Shown: positions 26,211 through 36,897 of the stretch, piece by piece
Layout: the number at the start of each line of letters is the position of its first letter
Numbering within the stretch: position 1 is the first letter of the stretch
NCBI RefSeq assembly: GCF_016127915.1
Contig: NZ_CP066059.1
Span: 1,384,001 to 1,448,000, forward strand
Direction of reading: 5' to 3'
DNA: 64,000 nt
Source: Streptococcus oralis
GTDB taxonomy: Bacteria > Bacillota > Bacilli > Lactobacillales > Streptococcaceae
Notes under the pieces: generated by a model
The model's database searches: none
What the model saw: only the letters and a program-made list of their open reading frames with translations
Told to the model about the DNA's origin: nothing
Made by a program: the position numbers and the translations under genes

Positions 26211-26272
26211 AAAACGCATAATACCAAGTGTCCAAAAGACTTGATATTATGCGTTTGATTTTTTTATTATGT
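26211..26272 (+). terminator. Terminator of the ABC/two-component operon
   Basis: AAACGCATAATA with CAAGT, mirrored by ACTTG and TATTATGCGTTT; a T run follows. The stem is long, with one mismatch. Confidence 0.85.
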
Positions 26273-26325
26273 AAAGATTTACTGGATTTTTCTCTCAAAT
26301 TGAGTTTTTGTCCAGCCTTGTTTAT

Positions 26326-27810
26326 TTACTTCCGATACAAACGATCGTATTGGTAGTATGGGTCAAAGGTTACGTTGATGCCTAGTTTGCGAAGGACATT
26401 CTTGTCTTCATCGGTCAAGATGATGGTTGAGTGGGCTTCGCTTCCTTTGAGGTTGCCAAGTTCTTCCATGGCACGCGCAGCATCAGGATTTTCCATAGCT
26501 GTGATTGCAAGGGCAATCAGGATTTCATTTGAATGCAGGCGTGGATTGCGACTACCGAGATGGTTGATTTTAAGACCTTGAATTGGTTTGACGACTTCAG
26601 GCTCGATTAATTTCACTTCCTTAGCGATGTTAGCTGATTTTTTGATGGCATTGATCAAGGCAGCAGCTGTAGGGCCAAAGAGTTCAGAGTTTTTACCAGT
26701 GACAATGTCGCCAGATGGCAATTCGAGAGCTAGGGCAGGTCCGCCAGTTTCTTCCGCTTTTTGACGTGCTGCGACAGCAACCTTACGGTCTGCAGGTGTG
26801 ATACCGAGGTCGTTCATGAGAAGTTCAATCTTCTTGACAGCAGTTTCTCCGACTTTTTCAGCTTTAAAATCAAGAACAGTTTGATAATAGCGACGGATGA
26901 TTTCTTGTTTAGAAGCTTCGATAGCAACTTCATTATCAGTAATAGCAAAACCAACCATGTTGACACCCATGTCTGTTGGTGAAGCGTATGGAGATTCACC
27001 GAGAATGCGTTCCAACATACGTTTGAGCACTGGGAAAATTTCGATATCACGGTTGTAGTTGACAGTGGTTTCTCCGTAGGTTTGGAGATGGAAGGGGTCA
27101 ATCATATTGACATCATCAAGGTCCGCAGTTGCAGCCTCGTAGGCCAAGTTGACTGGATGATGAAGGGGTAGGTTCCAAACTGGGAAGGTTTCAAACTTAG
27201 CGTAACCAGACTTGATGCCATTGAGTTGGTCGTGGTACATGTTGGACATACAAGTAGCCAATTTTCCAGAACCAGGTCCAGGAGCGGTTACGACAATCAA
27301 GTTGCGACTGGTTTTGATGTAGTCGTTTTTCCCCATACCTTCTGGGGAAATAATGTGATCCATATCCGTCGGATATCCTTTGATTGGATAATGAAGATAG
27401 GAATCAATCCCGTTTTTATCTAACTGGTTGCGGAAGGCATCTGCAGCCGGTTGCCCAGCGTATTGTGTGATGACAACAGAACCAACAAAAATTCCCAGCT
27501 CATTGAATTTGTCAATCAAGCGAAGAACTTCTTGGTCATAAGAAATGCCTAGGTCGCCACGTGCTTTAGAATGTTCGATGTTGCTTGCGTTGATAGCAAT
27601 CACAACCTCAACCTGCTCTTTCAATTCTTGCAAGAGCTTGATTTTATTGTCAGGCTCATAACCAGGAAGGACACGAGCAGCGTGGAAATCTTCTAACATT
27701 TTGCCACCAAACTCCAAATAGAGCTTACCGTCAAATTGGTTAATGCGCTCCAAAATGTGGTCGCGCTGTAGATTCAAATATTGTTCAGAACTAAAAGCTT
27801 GTTTTTTCAT
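26326..27810 (-). CDS. UPF0371 (DUF1846) family protein
   Basis: A 494-residue soluble protein of a widespread family with no firmly assigned function. The full family length is present, including [22 protein letters not shown], which looks like a phosphate/nucleotide-binding loop, and [35 protein letters not shown] core (seen as [13 protein letters not shown]). A pneumococcal homologue lies in the same position between luxS and dexB as I recall. It stands alone on the minus strand. Confidence 0.9.
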   Translation of the reverse strand: MKKQAFSSEQYLNLQRDHILERINQFDGKLYLEFGGKMLEDFHAARVLPGYEPDNKIKLLQELKEQVEVVIAINASNIEHSKARGDLGISYDQEVLRLIDKFNELGIFVGSVVITQYAGQPAADAFRNQLDKNGIDSYLHYPIKGYPTDMDHIISPEGMGKNDYIKTSRNLIVVTAPGPGSGKLATCMSNMYHDQLNGIKSGYAKFETFPVWNLPLHHPVNLAYEAATADLDDVNMIDPFHLQTYGETTVNYNRDIEIFPVLKRMLERILGESPYASPTDMGVNMVGFAITDNEVAIEASKQEIIRRYYQTVLDFKAEKVGETAVKKIELLMNDLGITPADRKVAVAARQKAEETGGPALALELPSGDIVTGKNSELFGPTAAALINAIKKSANIAKEVKLIEPEVVKPIQGLKINHLGSRNPRLHSNEILIALAITAMENPDAARAMEELGNLKGSEAHSTIILTDEDKNVLRKLGINVTFDPYYQYDRLYRK

Positions 27811-27890
27811 TTTTTTACCTCTGACCTCTATTATAATAAAAAAATGGAAGATAGGAAACTATGGAGCTAAAAAAGAAATTAAAAAGATTA

Positions 27891-27928
27891 GGCAAACGCT
27901 TGCACAAAATTTAGAAAAGCGCTACCAT
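27891..27928 (+). promoter_or_regulatory. dexB promoter flanked by cre-like sites
   Basis: -35 TTGCAC (27900-27905), spacer 17, -10 TACCAT (27923-27928). GGCAAACGCTTGCA (27891-27904), with palindromic GCAAACGCTTGC core, overlaps the -35. GAAAAGCGCTACCA (27914-27927) overlaps the -10. Both deviate from the CcpA consensus at about three places. Confidence 0.5.
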
Positions 27929-27953
27929 AGACTATAGATTATTAAAATAATGA

Positions 27954-29573
<1,620 letters not shown>

Positions 29574-29582
29574 AATTAGTGA

Positions 29583-29634
29583 ACAGCACCCCTAAAGTTA
29601 GATTTTTTCTGTCTGACTTTTGGGGTGCTGTTTA
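29583..29634 (+). terminator. Terminator of dexB
   Basis: AACAGCACCCC...GGGGTGCTGTT outer arms with further pairing AAAGT/ACTTT inside, then TTAATTTG. Confidence 0.8.
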
Positions 29635-29663
29635 ATTTGTGGATGTTTTTTAATTTTACAGAT

Positions 29664-29692
29664 AGAAAAAGAGAAGACCAAATGGTCTTCTC
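29664..29692 (-). terminator. Terminator of the GH29 wall-protein gene
   Basis: GAGAAGACC / GGTCTTCTC perfect arms, loop of 4. On the minus strand TTTTTC follows the stem. Confidence 0.85.
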
Positions 29693-29738
29693 AACGGGGG
29701 AACTGAAATAATGGAAAAGAATTAATCAAAGAGGGTTA

Positions 29739-32700
29739 TTAGTCTTTGAAATTCTTTTGGAAGATCAGGAGAGACAAGATAGAAGTAATGGCTGCCAAGA
29801 AGAGGAAGGCAGTTGCTTCTTGTTCCCCAGTTGCAGGGAGTAGTCTTTCCTTGTCTTCTTTGATTGTAGCTGTGACAGAAGCTTTTTCATCTTTTGCTGA
29901 TGAATTATCTGTTACGGCTGGAGTAGGTTTTTCAGTCTCTCTTGGTAGAACATACTCAGGAAGAGTCACAACTGGTGGCGCTTCTGTACCAACTGAGCTT
30001 TGTTTGCTACCTACCTCAATCACTCGATCTATAGCTGGAGTTGCTTCTGTTTGGAGAACCTTGCGATTGTCACCGTCCACTTCAACATACTCGACTAAGA
30101 GACCGTCTTTTCCTTCTGATAGAACCTGCTCTTTTCCTTTGTCTAATTGTGGGTTTTCGCGACGAATAGTCTTAAACGGCACGACCTTATTGACGATTTC
30201 CAAACTTGGAAGTGTAAAGACAAGATCTTTAACCCCTTCCTCAGGACTTGAAGAAGTAATTGGTTTCTCAGGTTGCGTCGGTTTTTCAGGCTGAGCAGGT
30301 TTTTCAGGCTGAGCTGGCTTTTCAGGCTCAGCAGGTTTCTCAGGTTGAGTAGGTTTTTCAGTCTCAGCAGGTTTTTCCGGTTGAGTCGGATTTTCAGTCT
30401 CAGCAGGTTTCTCAGGTTGCGCCGGTTTCTCAGGTTGAGCGGGTTGTTCCGGTTGCGCTGGCTTTTCAGGCTGAGCTGCTTTGAGCTTGTTGATTTGTTC
30501 GAGAGCAGTTTCTAGCGCTTTATTGACTGCTTCCTGAGTCTTAGCTTCTTGGATCGCAGCAATGGCTTGATCTGCAATTTCAACTAATTTCTTCTTAGCT
30601 TCCTTGTTGGATCCAAGTTCAGCTACTTTTTTCTCGATAGCTTTTGTCAAGCTGTCCATAGCCTTATCATACTCAATTTCCGGTTGTTTTGGTTCAGCTG
30701 GTTGCTCAGGCTGGTCAGGTTTCTCAGGTTCTTCTGGCTGTTCCGGTTGCTCTGGACTAGGTTCCTCTTGTCCTCTTTGATAGTTCTCATCCTTGGATAG
30801 GATATCTTGTAGGGCACTGACCGTCAACATGACTTCTTGAACATTCACTGCATCAGCACTGAGTTGGTTTCTCAATTTTTCTAGATTTGCTTGGAAAGCT
30901 TGGCGTGCAGTAGCCGTATTTTTCAAGCCTGCTGGGTCAAAGTTGGACAAATCATCCTTCCATTTAGAAATAGACTGGATGATATCTGCCTTGCTGTAGA
31001 GTTCGCTACCTTCGCCACGAGTGATGAATTGGTCCACTTGAATACCGATATTTTGAGACAAATCGTTTCGATCAGGATCTAGTTGAAGGGTGACTGCGTG
31101 CAAGTTTTCGTCCAGACCTTTTAGGCTAACCAGAGTTTGATTGCCTTGGCGTTGGGCTGCACGACCGCTAAAGTATTTCTTACCATCAATAGTTGAAGCA
31201 TTTCCCATTCCATCTTGGTAAGGAACTTCTTTGCCGTCTAGGAAGACTTTGTAGATACCATGATTTGGATCAACATAGCCCTTTATATCAAGTCCAGTAC
31301 CGTAGAAGTAGGCTGTGACAGTTGTCTTTTTCTTTTGCTCGTCAGTTAAGCGACCAAAGGATGCCCAAGACTCCGTTTTTTGGTACTTGTCTGCCGAATT
31401 GGTTTCATGGTGCCAGCCAGGACTATAATCCAACTGACTAGCTTGATCATCATAACTTGTTTGGTCCTTGATCAGCAATTCAGCTTTCATCACTTGGATG
31501 GTTGCATCGGTAGCGAAACCGAGCAGGGCACCATCAGTGACAGAAGTGAGCTTGGCTTTGAAGTCAAAGATAGAGTCGGCTTGTTCTGTAAAGTCAATCG
31601 TTGGGATGGTAACAGTCTTTTCTGTTTCTCCATCTTTAAAGGTCACATCTTGAGTTGTATCTTGGTAAACTTTACCGTGGACTCCAGTTCCAGGTTCTGT
31701 GATGAAGCGAACAGTAGCAGTCCCCTTGCTTCCACCAACACGCTTAATCTTAACAGTGACTGGTTTTCCTTTTTCGACTTCGTAGTTAGTAGACTCGAGT
31801 TCAAACATCCCTTTACTATCATTGTTTAGGGTGTAGATTCCTTCTGTAGCAATTGGTTCGCCTGTTTTATTTACAAGAGTAATAGTATGTTGGCCTGGTG
31901 CTAAATCGCCTGTCTCAAAGACTTTTTGGCTGCGTTTACGGCTAGCATTCTTAGTTTGGACATCGGCAACCTTTTGACCATCAACGTAGACGGACATTTC
32001 TCCATGACCTGGATCGACCGTAGAGACGACATAGGCCTTGGTTCCTGTGAAGGTATAGCTTACTTTGGCATCTTTTTGATTGGTCCACATAGAAGTGCCA
32101 CGAACACCTTCAGATTCATTGTACCAAGTTGTTCCGGCTGTATCTGCTGTTGTGTTTGAGTGGTATTCCAGTCCAAGAGGATAGCCATCTGTCTTTTCAA
32201 TGCTGCTTGGTGTCTTGTAGACTGAGAAGTTGGTCAAGATTGGGGTTGCTTGAGTACCAGTGATGGTTACACGGATTTTTTGTGCCTCTACAGGCTTGCC
32301 TTGAACCAAGCGACGGTAACCAACGGTCGAACCTTCGCCGTATGTCACCCAACGTCCGTTGATTTCGACTTCAATCTTGAAACCAGAGATACGTTGACCT
32401 TTGGCGATGTCTTCCTTGAGTTCAACAACGTCAAAGCGTTTCTTTTGTCCCAAATCGACTGTAAAGCTACCGGTTGTGGCATCATTTGAGAGCGCCCAGC
32501 TAGTATCATCTTTACCGTCTGTGAGGTGACTTTCCTTGTAGAGGTGGTTTTGACGAGTAGAACTTGCTGTTACGGTCGCACCTTTGGCAAAGTCAGTCGC
32601 ATACATTTGATCTAGAGTTGCCTTAAATTCCTTCAAGCGAGCCACATCCGCATCTGCGAATTTTCCTTCTTTATTTGGTGGAATATTGAGAAGGAGTGGC

Positions 32701-35492
32701 GTTCCACGACCAACAGACTTGAAGTAGATATCCATCAACTCTTTGAGTGATTTTGGCTGTTGATTGTCATGGTAGAACCAGCCCGAACGGATCGAAACGT
32801 CAGCTTCCCCTACAGAATACATATCACCATCAGGGTCGCCATGGTTGAGGTATTCGTTTTTCACGTCGTCTGTGATGTTGGCCCTTTTGACTTTATGCCA
32901 TACAGGGTCACCTGCGATACCTCGTTCATTTCCAATCCAGCGAACACTTGTCGGTTGAGCAGAGAAGATAGCAATATCTCCTTCAGCTTCTTTGATGTAT
33001 TTGAACCATTCATCAAAGGTATAGGTTACTTTTTGAGCACCGCTACCACGTGCACCGTCCATCCAAACCTCGATAAATTTCCCTTTATTACCGTATTTTG
33101 GATTACCAAGGATTTCTTTCAGTTGGTTGAGATAGTATTGGTTGTATTCTTTTTCGGTTGCAACATGGTATTTTGGATGGTTGGCATCCCATGGTGATAG
33201 GTAAACCCCCATGTTCATGTCATACTTGCTAGCAGACTTGGAAACTTCTTCGAGAAGGTCACCCTTTCCATCTTTCCATGGGCTAGCAGCTACGGTATGG
33301 TTGGTGTACTTAGAAGGGTAAGCAACGAATCCGTCGTGGTGTTTAACAACCATAATAGTTCGTTTGAAGCCCGTTTCCTTCAGAGTGCGAATCCACTGGT
33401 CAGTATCCAAGTTGGTTGGATTGAAGTATCGGGGGTCTTCTTTCCCATTTCCCCATTCAGAATTGGTATAAGTGTTCATTCCGTAGTGGATGAAGGCTGC
33501 CAATTCTTCCTTGTGGTAATCAAGTTGGGCCTTGCTTGGAAGTGGTCCATGATTGCCAATTTCGGTTTCTTTATCTTCTGGATGAGCCACTGGTGGAGTC
33601 GGAGTCGTTGGATTAGCCGTATCAGCGACTGGCTCGTATTCAAAGACGACCTCATTCACCCCTTTTTGCTGGATAGTTGCTTCCAGGCTAGCCTTGACTG
33701 GACGGTAGCCAGCAATGTCTTTTGCATGGAAGGTGTTGACAAAGGAAACGTCATACTCTTGGCCGTCATTGTTATCAACTGTCGCTTCCGCTAGTTCAGT
33801 AGTGGTTCCTTTTTGACGGTAGTAAACTTTGAAGGAGCCTTTGTTGACTTTATAGACTACCTTGATGACACGTGTACCGGCAGGCGCTTTGCTGACAACA
33901 TTGTGCTCTTCAGCCCAAGCATCCTTTAGTTGTTTATTAACTGCTACGCCATCAATGGATACAATTTCGTATTTGTCTTTATTCTTCTGGTAGAAGTCCG
34001 TTTTCTCGATTTCTTTTTTGAAATTATAGTCAAATGGCGAATCAACAGCTGTCTGTTCGATAAAGGTGTCCTTATCTTTGACAGGATTTCCTTCTTCGTC
34101 TTCGTGTTGGATAACAACGCGACCGTATTCAACTCCCTTGGTCAAGGTAGCAATACCATCTTGGTTAAAGGAATATTCGTTGCTTCCGATAACAGCTTTC
34201 TCGTTCCGAAGCATACGTCCTTCATCAGTAAAGTAGTAACGATTTCCGTTATCACCTTGGTACCAGCCTTTCACACCATATTTGGCAATCATGTCCTTCA
34301 CCCATTTCAGTTGTTCAGGTGAAAGGACGAGTCCGCCACCAAAGCGATCCTTTTCAGCCACACCATTGTCAACGGTTCCGTGTTGGTGAACCCCCAGAAC
34401 TTTTCCTTGGCTATCGACAATCCCGCCACCAGACAAACCAGATACAGAAGTGGTTTTGTAGGTGATACCAGTCGTTCCCTTATCATCATAGGACTCAACA
34501 GATCGGATGGTCCCATCTGCCTTGTAAAGCTGACCAGCTAGGATAGGTTGTTTCAGTTCTTTTGAGCTCGAGTCAGTTGGGTAGCCAATCGTACTGATGG
34601 CTTCTCCCGGCTGATGCGTCTTGTAATCCGCTAAAGGTGCAAAGGTTGCTGCTTTGTTTGGACTAGCAATCGGAAGAGGAATAGGAGCTTCTACAAGAGC
34701 AAGGTCGTTCTTGTAACCTTTTCCAAACTCCTTCTTGTTCCAGAAATGGATATCTTTTTCTCTGAATAAAACCGTAGTTCCAGAAGATGGAATTGAATTT
34801 TTCTTTTCGCTGTTTGAACCAACGTTATAGTAGAACTGGGCAGATTTTCCACCACGAATGTGACCCTCGCCAGTTTCTTTATTAGCCTCTAGGAAGTTAT
34901 GAGCAACGGTAAGAATCAAATTAGGTGCAACAAAGATACCAGATCCTGAAACGAGGTAGCGTTGCTCCCCTGCATTGTAAGTGCTGTAAACCATAGTAGC
35001 AGCAGTAGCAGGTTGTCCCTCGTAGTTGATGTGTTTGAGGTCTTGTCCACCGTTAATGATGGCACGGTTTCCGTTCTCGGCTTCCTTTGGAGCTTCTTCC
35101 TTGTCCTTTAGAATGCTCTTAGTTTCTACTTTTGGACTAGCTTTCTGGTCAACGATAGTAGTCGTATCGAGTTCTTTGACAGGTGTGTCTGGATAGGCAC
35201 GGTCCTGAATGTCTTCAGGGAGCAAGTCAGTACTGTTGGTATCGGCAGCAGGTGTTTCTTGTTTTTCAGCTTCTACACGGCCTTCTTTTTTGACTGGTTC
35301 AGCCTTGGTCGCTTCTATATCTGCGACTTGTTCAATTTGCTGATCTAAATTGGATGTCGTGGCAGGAGACGTTTCGTCTGCACGCACGGTTCCAGAAGCA
35401 AAAAATGCCAGTCCCACGATAACAGACGCCACACCTACAGTCAACTTCCGAATGCTAAAAGTTTGCCCTTTTTCAAAAAGGTATAGATTCAT
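29739..35492 (-). CDS. Wall-anchored V8-like protease / GH29 alpha-L-fucosidase fusion
   Basis: 1917 residues. Order: YSIRK-like signal (TFSIRKLTVGVASVIVGL, 1-40); linker; chymotrypsin-fold V8-like serine protease with triad H198 (TVAHN), D263 (KNDLALVE) and S354 (SGLSGGG); a glucan/choline-binding-like repeat (about 408-455, GWYQGDNGNRYYFTDEGRM); mucin-binding-like modules (about 456-625); GH29 fucosidase (about 655-985) with KHHDGF and likely nucleophile D812 (VWMDGA); an F5/8-type carbohydrate-binding domain (985-1110); two beta-sandwich modules around a Calx-beta-like domain (to about 1540); a helical linker; a proline-rich repeat; and sortase motif LPATG at 1885. It would cut proteins and remove fucose from glycans on the cell surface. 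AGGAG precedes the ATG. The specificities are not known. Confidence 0.9.
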   Translation of the reverse strand: MNLYLFEKGQTFSIRKLTVGVASVIVGLAFFASGTVRADETSPATTSNLDQQIEQVADIEATKAEPVKKEGRVEAEKQETPAADTNSTDLLPEDIQDRAYPDTPVKELDTTTIVDQKASPKVETKSILKDKEEAPKEAENGNRAIINGGQDLKHINYEGQPATAATMVYSTYNAGEQRYLVSGSGIFVAPNLILTVAHNFLEANKETGEGHIRGGKSAQFYYNVGSNSEKKNSIPSSGTTVLFREKDIHFWNKKEFGKGYKNDLALVEAPIPLPIASPNKAATFAPLADYKTHQPGEAISTIGYPTDSSSKELKQPILAGQLYKADGTIRSVESYDDKGTTGITYKTTSVSGLSGGGIVDSQGKVLGVHQHGTVDNGVAEKDRFGGGLVLSPEQLKWVKDMIAKYGVKGWYQGDNGNRYYFTDEGRMLRNEKAVIGSNEYSFNQDGIATLTKGVEYGRVVIQHEDEEGNPVKDKDTFIEQTAVDSPFDYNFKKEIEKTDFYQKNKDKYEIVSIDGVAVNKQLKDAWAEEHNVVSKAPAGTRVIKVVYKVNKGSFKVYYRQKGTTTELAEATVDNNDGQEYDVSFVNTFHAKDIAGYRPVKASLEATIQQKGVNEVVFEYEPVADTANPTTPTPPVAHPEDKETEIGNHGPLPSKAQLDYHKEELAAFIHYGMNTYTNSEWGNGKEDPRYFNPTNLDTDQWIRTLKETGFKRTIMVVKHHDGFVAYPSKYTNHTVAASPWKDGKGDLLEEVSKSASKYDMNMGVYLSPWDANHPKYHVATEKEYNQYYLNQLKEILGNPKYGNKGKFIEVWMDGARGSGAQKVTYTFDEWFKYIKEAEGDIAIFSAQPTSVRWIGNERGIAGDPVWHKVKRANITDDVKNEYLNHGDPDGDMYSVGEADVSIRSGWFYHDNQQPKSLKELMDIYFKSVGRGTPLLLNIPPNKEGKFADADVARLKEFKATLDQMYATDFAKGATVTASSTRQNHLYKESHLTDGKDDTSWALSNDATTGSFTVDLGQKKRFDVVELKEDIAKGQRISGFKIEVEINGRWVTYGEGSTVGYRRLVQGKPVEAQKIRVTITGTQATPILTNFSVYKTPSSIEKTDGYPLGLEYHSNTTADTAGTTWYNESEGVRGTSMWTNQKDAKVSYTFTGTKAYVVSTVDPGHGEMSVYVDGQKVADVQTKNASRKRSQKVFETGDLAPGQHTITLVNKTGEPIATEGIYTLNNDSKGMFELESTNYEVEKGKPVTVKIKRVGGSKGTATVRFITEPGTGVHGKVYQDTTQDVTFKDGETEKTVTIPTIDFTEQADSIFDFKAKLTSVTDGALLGFATDATIQVMKAELLIKDQTSYDDQASQLDYSPGWHHETNSADKYQKTESWASFGRLTDEQKKKTTVTAYFYGTGLDIKGYVDPNHGIYKVFLDGKEVPYQDGMGNASTIDGKKYFSGRAAQRQGNQTLVSLKGLDENLHAVTLQLDPDRNDLSQNIGIQVDQFITRGEGSELYSKADIIQSISKWKDDLSNFDPAGLKNTATARQAFQANLEKLRNQLSADAVNVQEVMLTVSALQDILSKDENYQRGQEEPSPEQPEQPEEPEKPDQPEQPAEPKQPEIEYDKAMDSLTKAIEKKVAELGSNKEAKKKLVEIADQAIAAIQEAKTQEAVNKALETALEQINKLKAAQPEKPAQPEQPAQPEKPAQPEKPAETENPTQPEKPAETEKPTQPEKPAEPEKPAQPEKPAQPEKPTQPEKPITSSSPEEGVKDLVFTLPSLEIVNKVVPFKTIRRENPQLDKGKEQVLSEGKDGLLVEYVEVDGDNRKVLQTEATPAIDRVIEVGSKQSSVGTEAPPVVTLPEYVLPRETEKPTPAVTDNSSAKDEKASVTATIKEDKERLLPATGEQEATAFLFLAAITSILSLLIFQKNFKD
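30258..30477 (-). repeat. Proline-rich coding repeat (PEKPAQ/PEKPAE)
   Basis: About twelve 18-base units encoding variants of QPEKPA, including QPEQPA, ETEKPT and EPEKPA, forming the wall-spanning stalk before the LPATG motif. Such tracts change length easily by slippage or recombination and may be misassembled. Confidence 0.85.
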
Positions 35493-35520
35493 AATATACT
35501 CCTAGTTTTTAGAAAGGCAG

Positions 35521-35598
35521 TCAGCTACTGCCCAAGCCCAAGTCTGTCTTGGTTACAACTTGATTTAATGAAAAACTCTCTGATAATTTGTAAGCCAC
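35521..35598 (-). CDS. Possible 25-codon upstream ORF in the GH29 leader
   Basis: GTG start (35598) four bases after a perfect AGGAGG, stop TGA at 35523-35521, 28 bases before the large gene. The peptide reads VAYKLSESFSLNQVVTKTDL and five more residues. It lies in the roughly 190-base leader. The strong ribosome site is striking, but the spacing is short and the peptide matches nothing I know. Confidence 0.3.
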   Translation of the reverse strand: MAYKLSESFSLNQVVTKTDLGLGSS

Positions 35599-35612
35599 CT
35601 TACCTCCTGTTT

Positions 35613-35626
35613 ATAAAGCGCTTTCA
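35613..35626. promoter_or_regulatory. cre site upstream of the GH29 gene
   Basis: ATAAAGCGCTTTCA (reverse TGAAAGCGCTTTAT) fits the CcpA consensus at 12 of 14 positions, with the core palindrome AAAGCGCTTT. It sits about 60-73 bases downstream of the predicted transcription start, where bound CcpA would block elongation. Confidence 0.7.
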
Positions 35627-35692
35627 TTTTAAGATAAAAAAATTTAAAAGGTCATTTCTCCCTTAAAATGACTGAAAACTTTTAATATAACA

Positions 35693-35721
35693 AATATACT
35701 AAATTAATGAAAGAATTGCAA
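35693..35721 (-). promoter_or_regulatory. Promoter of the GH29 gene
   Basis: Minus strand: -35 TTGCAA (35721-35716), spacer 17, -10 TATATT (35698-35693). The surrounding 35627-35780 is AT-rich without other features. Confidence 0.55.
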
Positions 35722-35779
35722 TAGCAAAAAGCAAAAAAATAAATATAAATTAAAGAAAATTAGTTACTTTTTAAAGAAA

Positions 35780-35826
35780 AAACGCCTCCTTTCAGGGCTC
35801 AAACTAAATGAAAGGATACGTTTTAA
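35780..35826 (-). terminator. Hairpin after the gpx gene
   Basis: AAAACG and CCTTTCA pair with TGAAAGG and CGTTTT around a 14-base loop; on the minus strand a T run follows. It closes the XRE/DUF3278/gpx operon. Confidence 0.65.
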
Positions 35827-35833
35827 AAAGAAA

Positions 35834-36310
35834 TTAAAGTATTTTTTGAAGAGACTCTTGGATGGTTTGGGGGTCTGTTTTGGAAGAGAAGCGCTCAAGG
35901 ACTTGCCCATCTCGACCAATGAGAAACTTAGCAAAATTCCATTCGATTCGTTTTCCTAGCGGGCCAGATTTCTGGTCTTTTAGCCAAACATAAAGAGGAT
36001 CTGCCTCCTTGCCGTTGACCTTGATCTTGGCAAAGCGAGGGAAAGTGGTCTGGTAGTGTAGACTGCAGAAGCTATTGATTTCCTCAGCGCTGCCGGGTGC
36101 TTGTCTCATAAACTGATTGCAAGGAAAGTCTAAAATCTCAAATCCTTGTTCTTGATAGCTTTCATAGAGTTCTTGAAGTCCCTGGTACTGGGGCGTTAAA
36201 CCACATCCTGTAGCAGTGTTGACAATCAAGAGAACCTTGCCACGATAGCTCTCCAGGGGAGTTGCTTGGTTGTTTTGGTTCAAAACAGAAAAATCATATA
36301 TACTGGTCAT
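35834..36310 (-). CDS. gpo: Glutathione peroxidase-family protein
   Basis: 158 residues of the BsaA/Gpx family, which reduces hydroperoxides with a thiol donor (thioredoxin in many bacteria). The peroxidatic cysteine lies in NTATGCGLTPQYQGL. The FPCNQFMRQ and WNFAKFLIGRDG motifs carry the Gln and Trp/Asn of the catalytic tetrad. It begins with an ATGA overlap with the upstream DUF3278 gene, so it is translated as the last gene of that operon, an unusual partner for a peroxidase. The gene symbol is by family only. Confidence 0.92.
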   Translation of the reverse strand: MTSIYDFSVLNQNNQATPLESYRGKVLLIVNTATGCGLTPQYQGLQELYESYQEQGFEILDFPCNQFMRQAPGSAEEINSFCSLHYQTTFPRFAKIKVNGKEADPLYVWLKDQKSGPLGKRIEWNFAKFLIGRDGQVLERFSSKTDPQTIQESLQKIL

Positions 36311-36885
36311 TTTTCTATATTCTCCTTATGCATTCCTGATTCAGAGTGTTTCATCTCGTGTTCCGATAAAAAGGCATAGGTCATGGTTCCAAAGATGGCA
36401 CCAATTCCCAAACTCAAGACTAGTAAAGGGAGCGTTTTATCGAACTGGGAGAGATTGTCCCAAAAGGTATTGAGGGGAAGATGCTGAACAAAGAGTTTGT
36501 GAAAGGCTGATAAGACAAACAAGCCAATTGGAATACTGATGAATACACCCCAACTACGAAGGTTGATTTGGCTTTTGCTGTAGCTTTTGTGATGGATTTC
36601 GGACGGGTCATCCTTGTCTAAATGTAAGTTGCGAACTGCTAGTCTCGCCCTAGATGAGAGGACGAAGATAAGTCCAAAATAGAGGTAGGGCATGGCATCT
36701 CGAACCAACTCTATGAAGCGTCCAAATAGGAGATAGAACAGGAAGAGTAGGAGAGAGGAGTAAACGATTTGGATCAAGGCTCGGGCACCTGCTCTGTAGA
36801 TTATCTCTTGGCGACATTCATCAAAAGGCCCTTGTATGTGAAAGAATAGTTTGAGTAAGCGAGTGGTGAGATCTTCTTTTTTCAT
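36307..36885 (-). CDS. DUF3278-type membrane protein (second copy)
   Basis: 192 residues, four predicted membrane helices (about 40-58, 66-84, 108-128, 150-172). The start MKKEDLTTRLLKLFFHIQGPFDECRQEIIYRAG mirrors that of the other copy (TLTDKLIKRTYGISGPLDEHKRREADRIG), so they are paralogues. Family function is unknown; its members usually follow a small XRE regulator, as here. It is separated from the 113-residue gene by 12 bases. Confidence 0.8.
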   Translation of the reverse strand: MKKEDLTTRLLKLFFHIQGPFDECRQEIIYRAGARALIQIVYSSLLLFLFYLLFGRFIELVRDAMPYLYFGLIFVLSSRARLAVRNLHLDKDDPSEIHHKSYSKSQINLRSWGVFISIPIGLFVLSAFHKLFVQHLPLNTFWDNLSQFDKTLPLLVLSLGIGAIFGTMTYAFLSEHEMKHSESGMHKENIEK

Positions 36886-36897
36886 GGGAGTAACCTC

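Noticed and set aside
22141..26272. A bacteriocin or lanthipeptide gene cluster around the LanFEG-like genes
   Set aside because: Both strands were read for short precursor genes with GG leaders or modification enzymes; none were seen.
30258..30477. Regular short repeats that could suggest a CRISPR or satellite
   Set aside because: The unit is 18 bases without unique spacers and keeps the reading frame of the wall protein (QPEKPA units).
36420..36611. Minus-strand frame inside the DUF3278 gene in another frame
   Set aside because: Overlaps the well-supported 192-residue frame completely and has no start signal.
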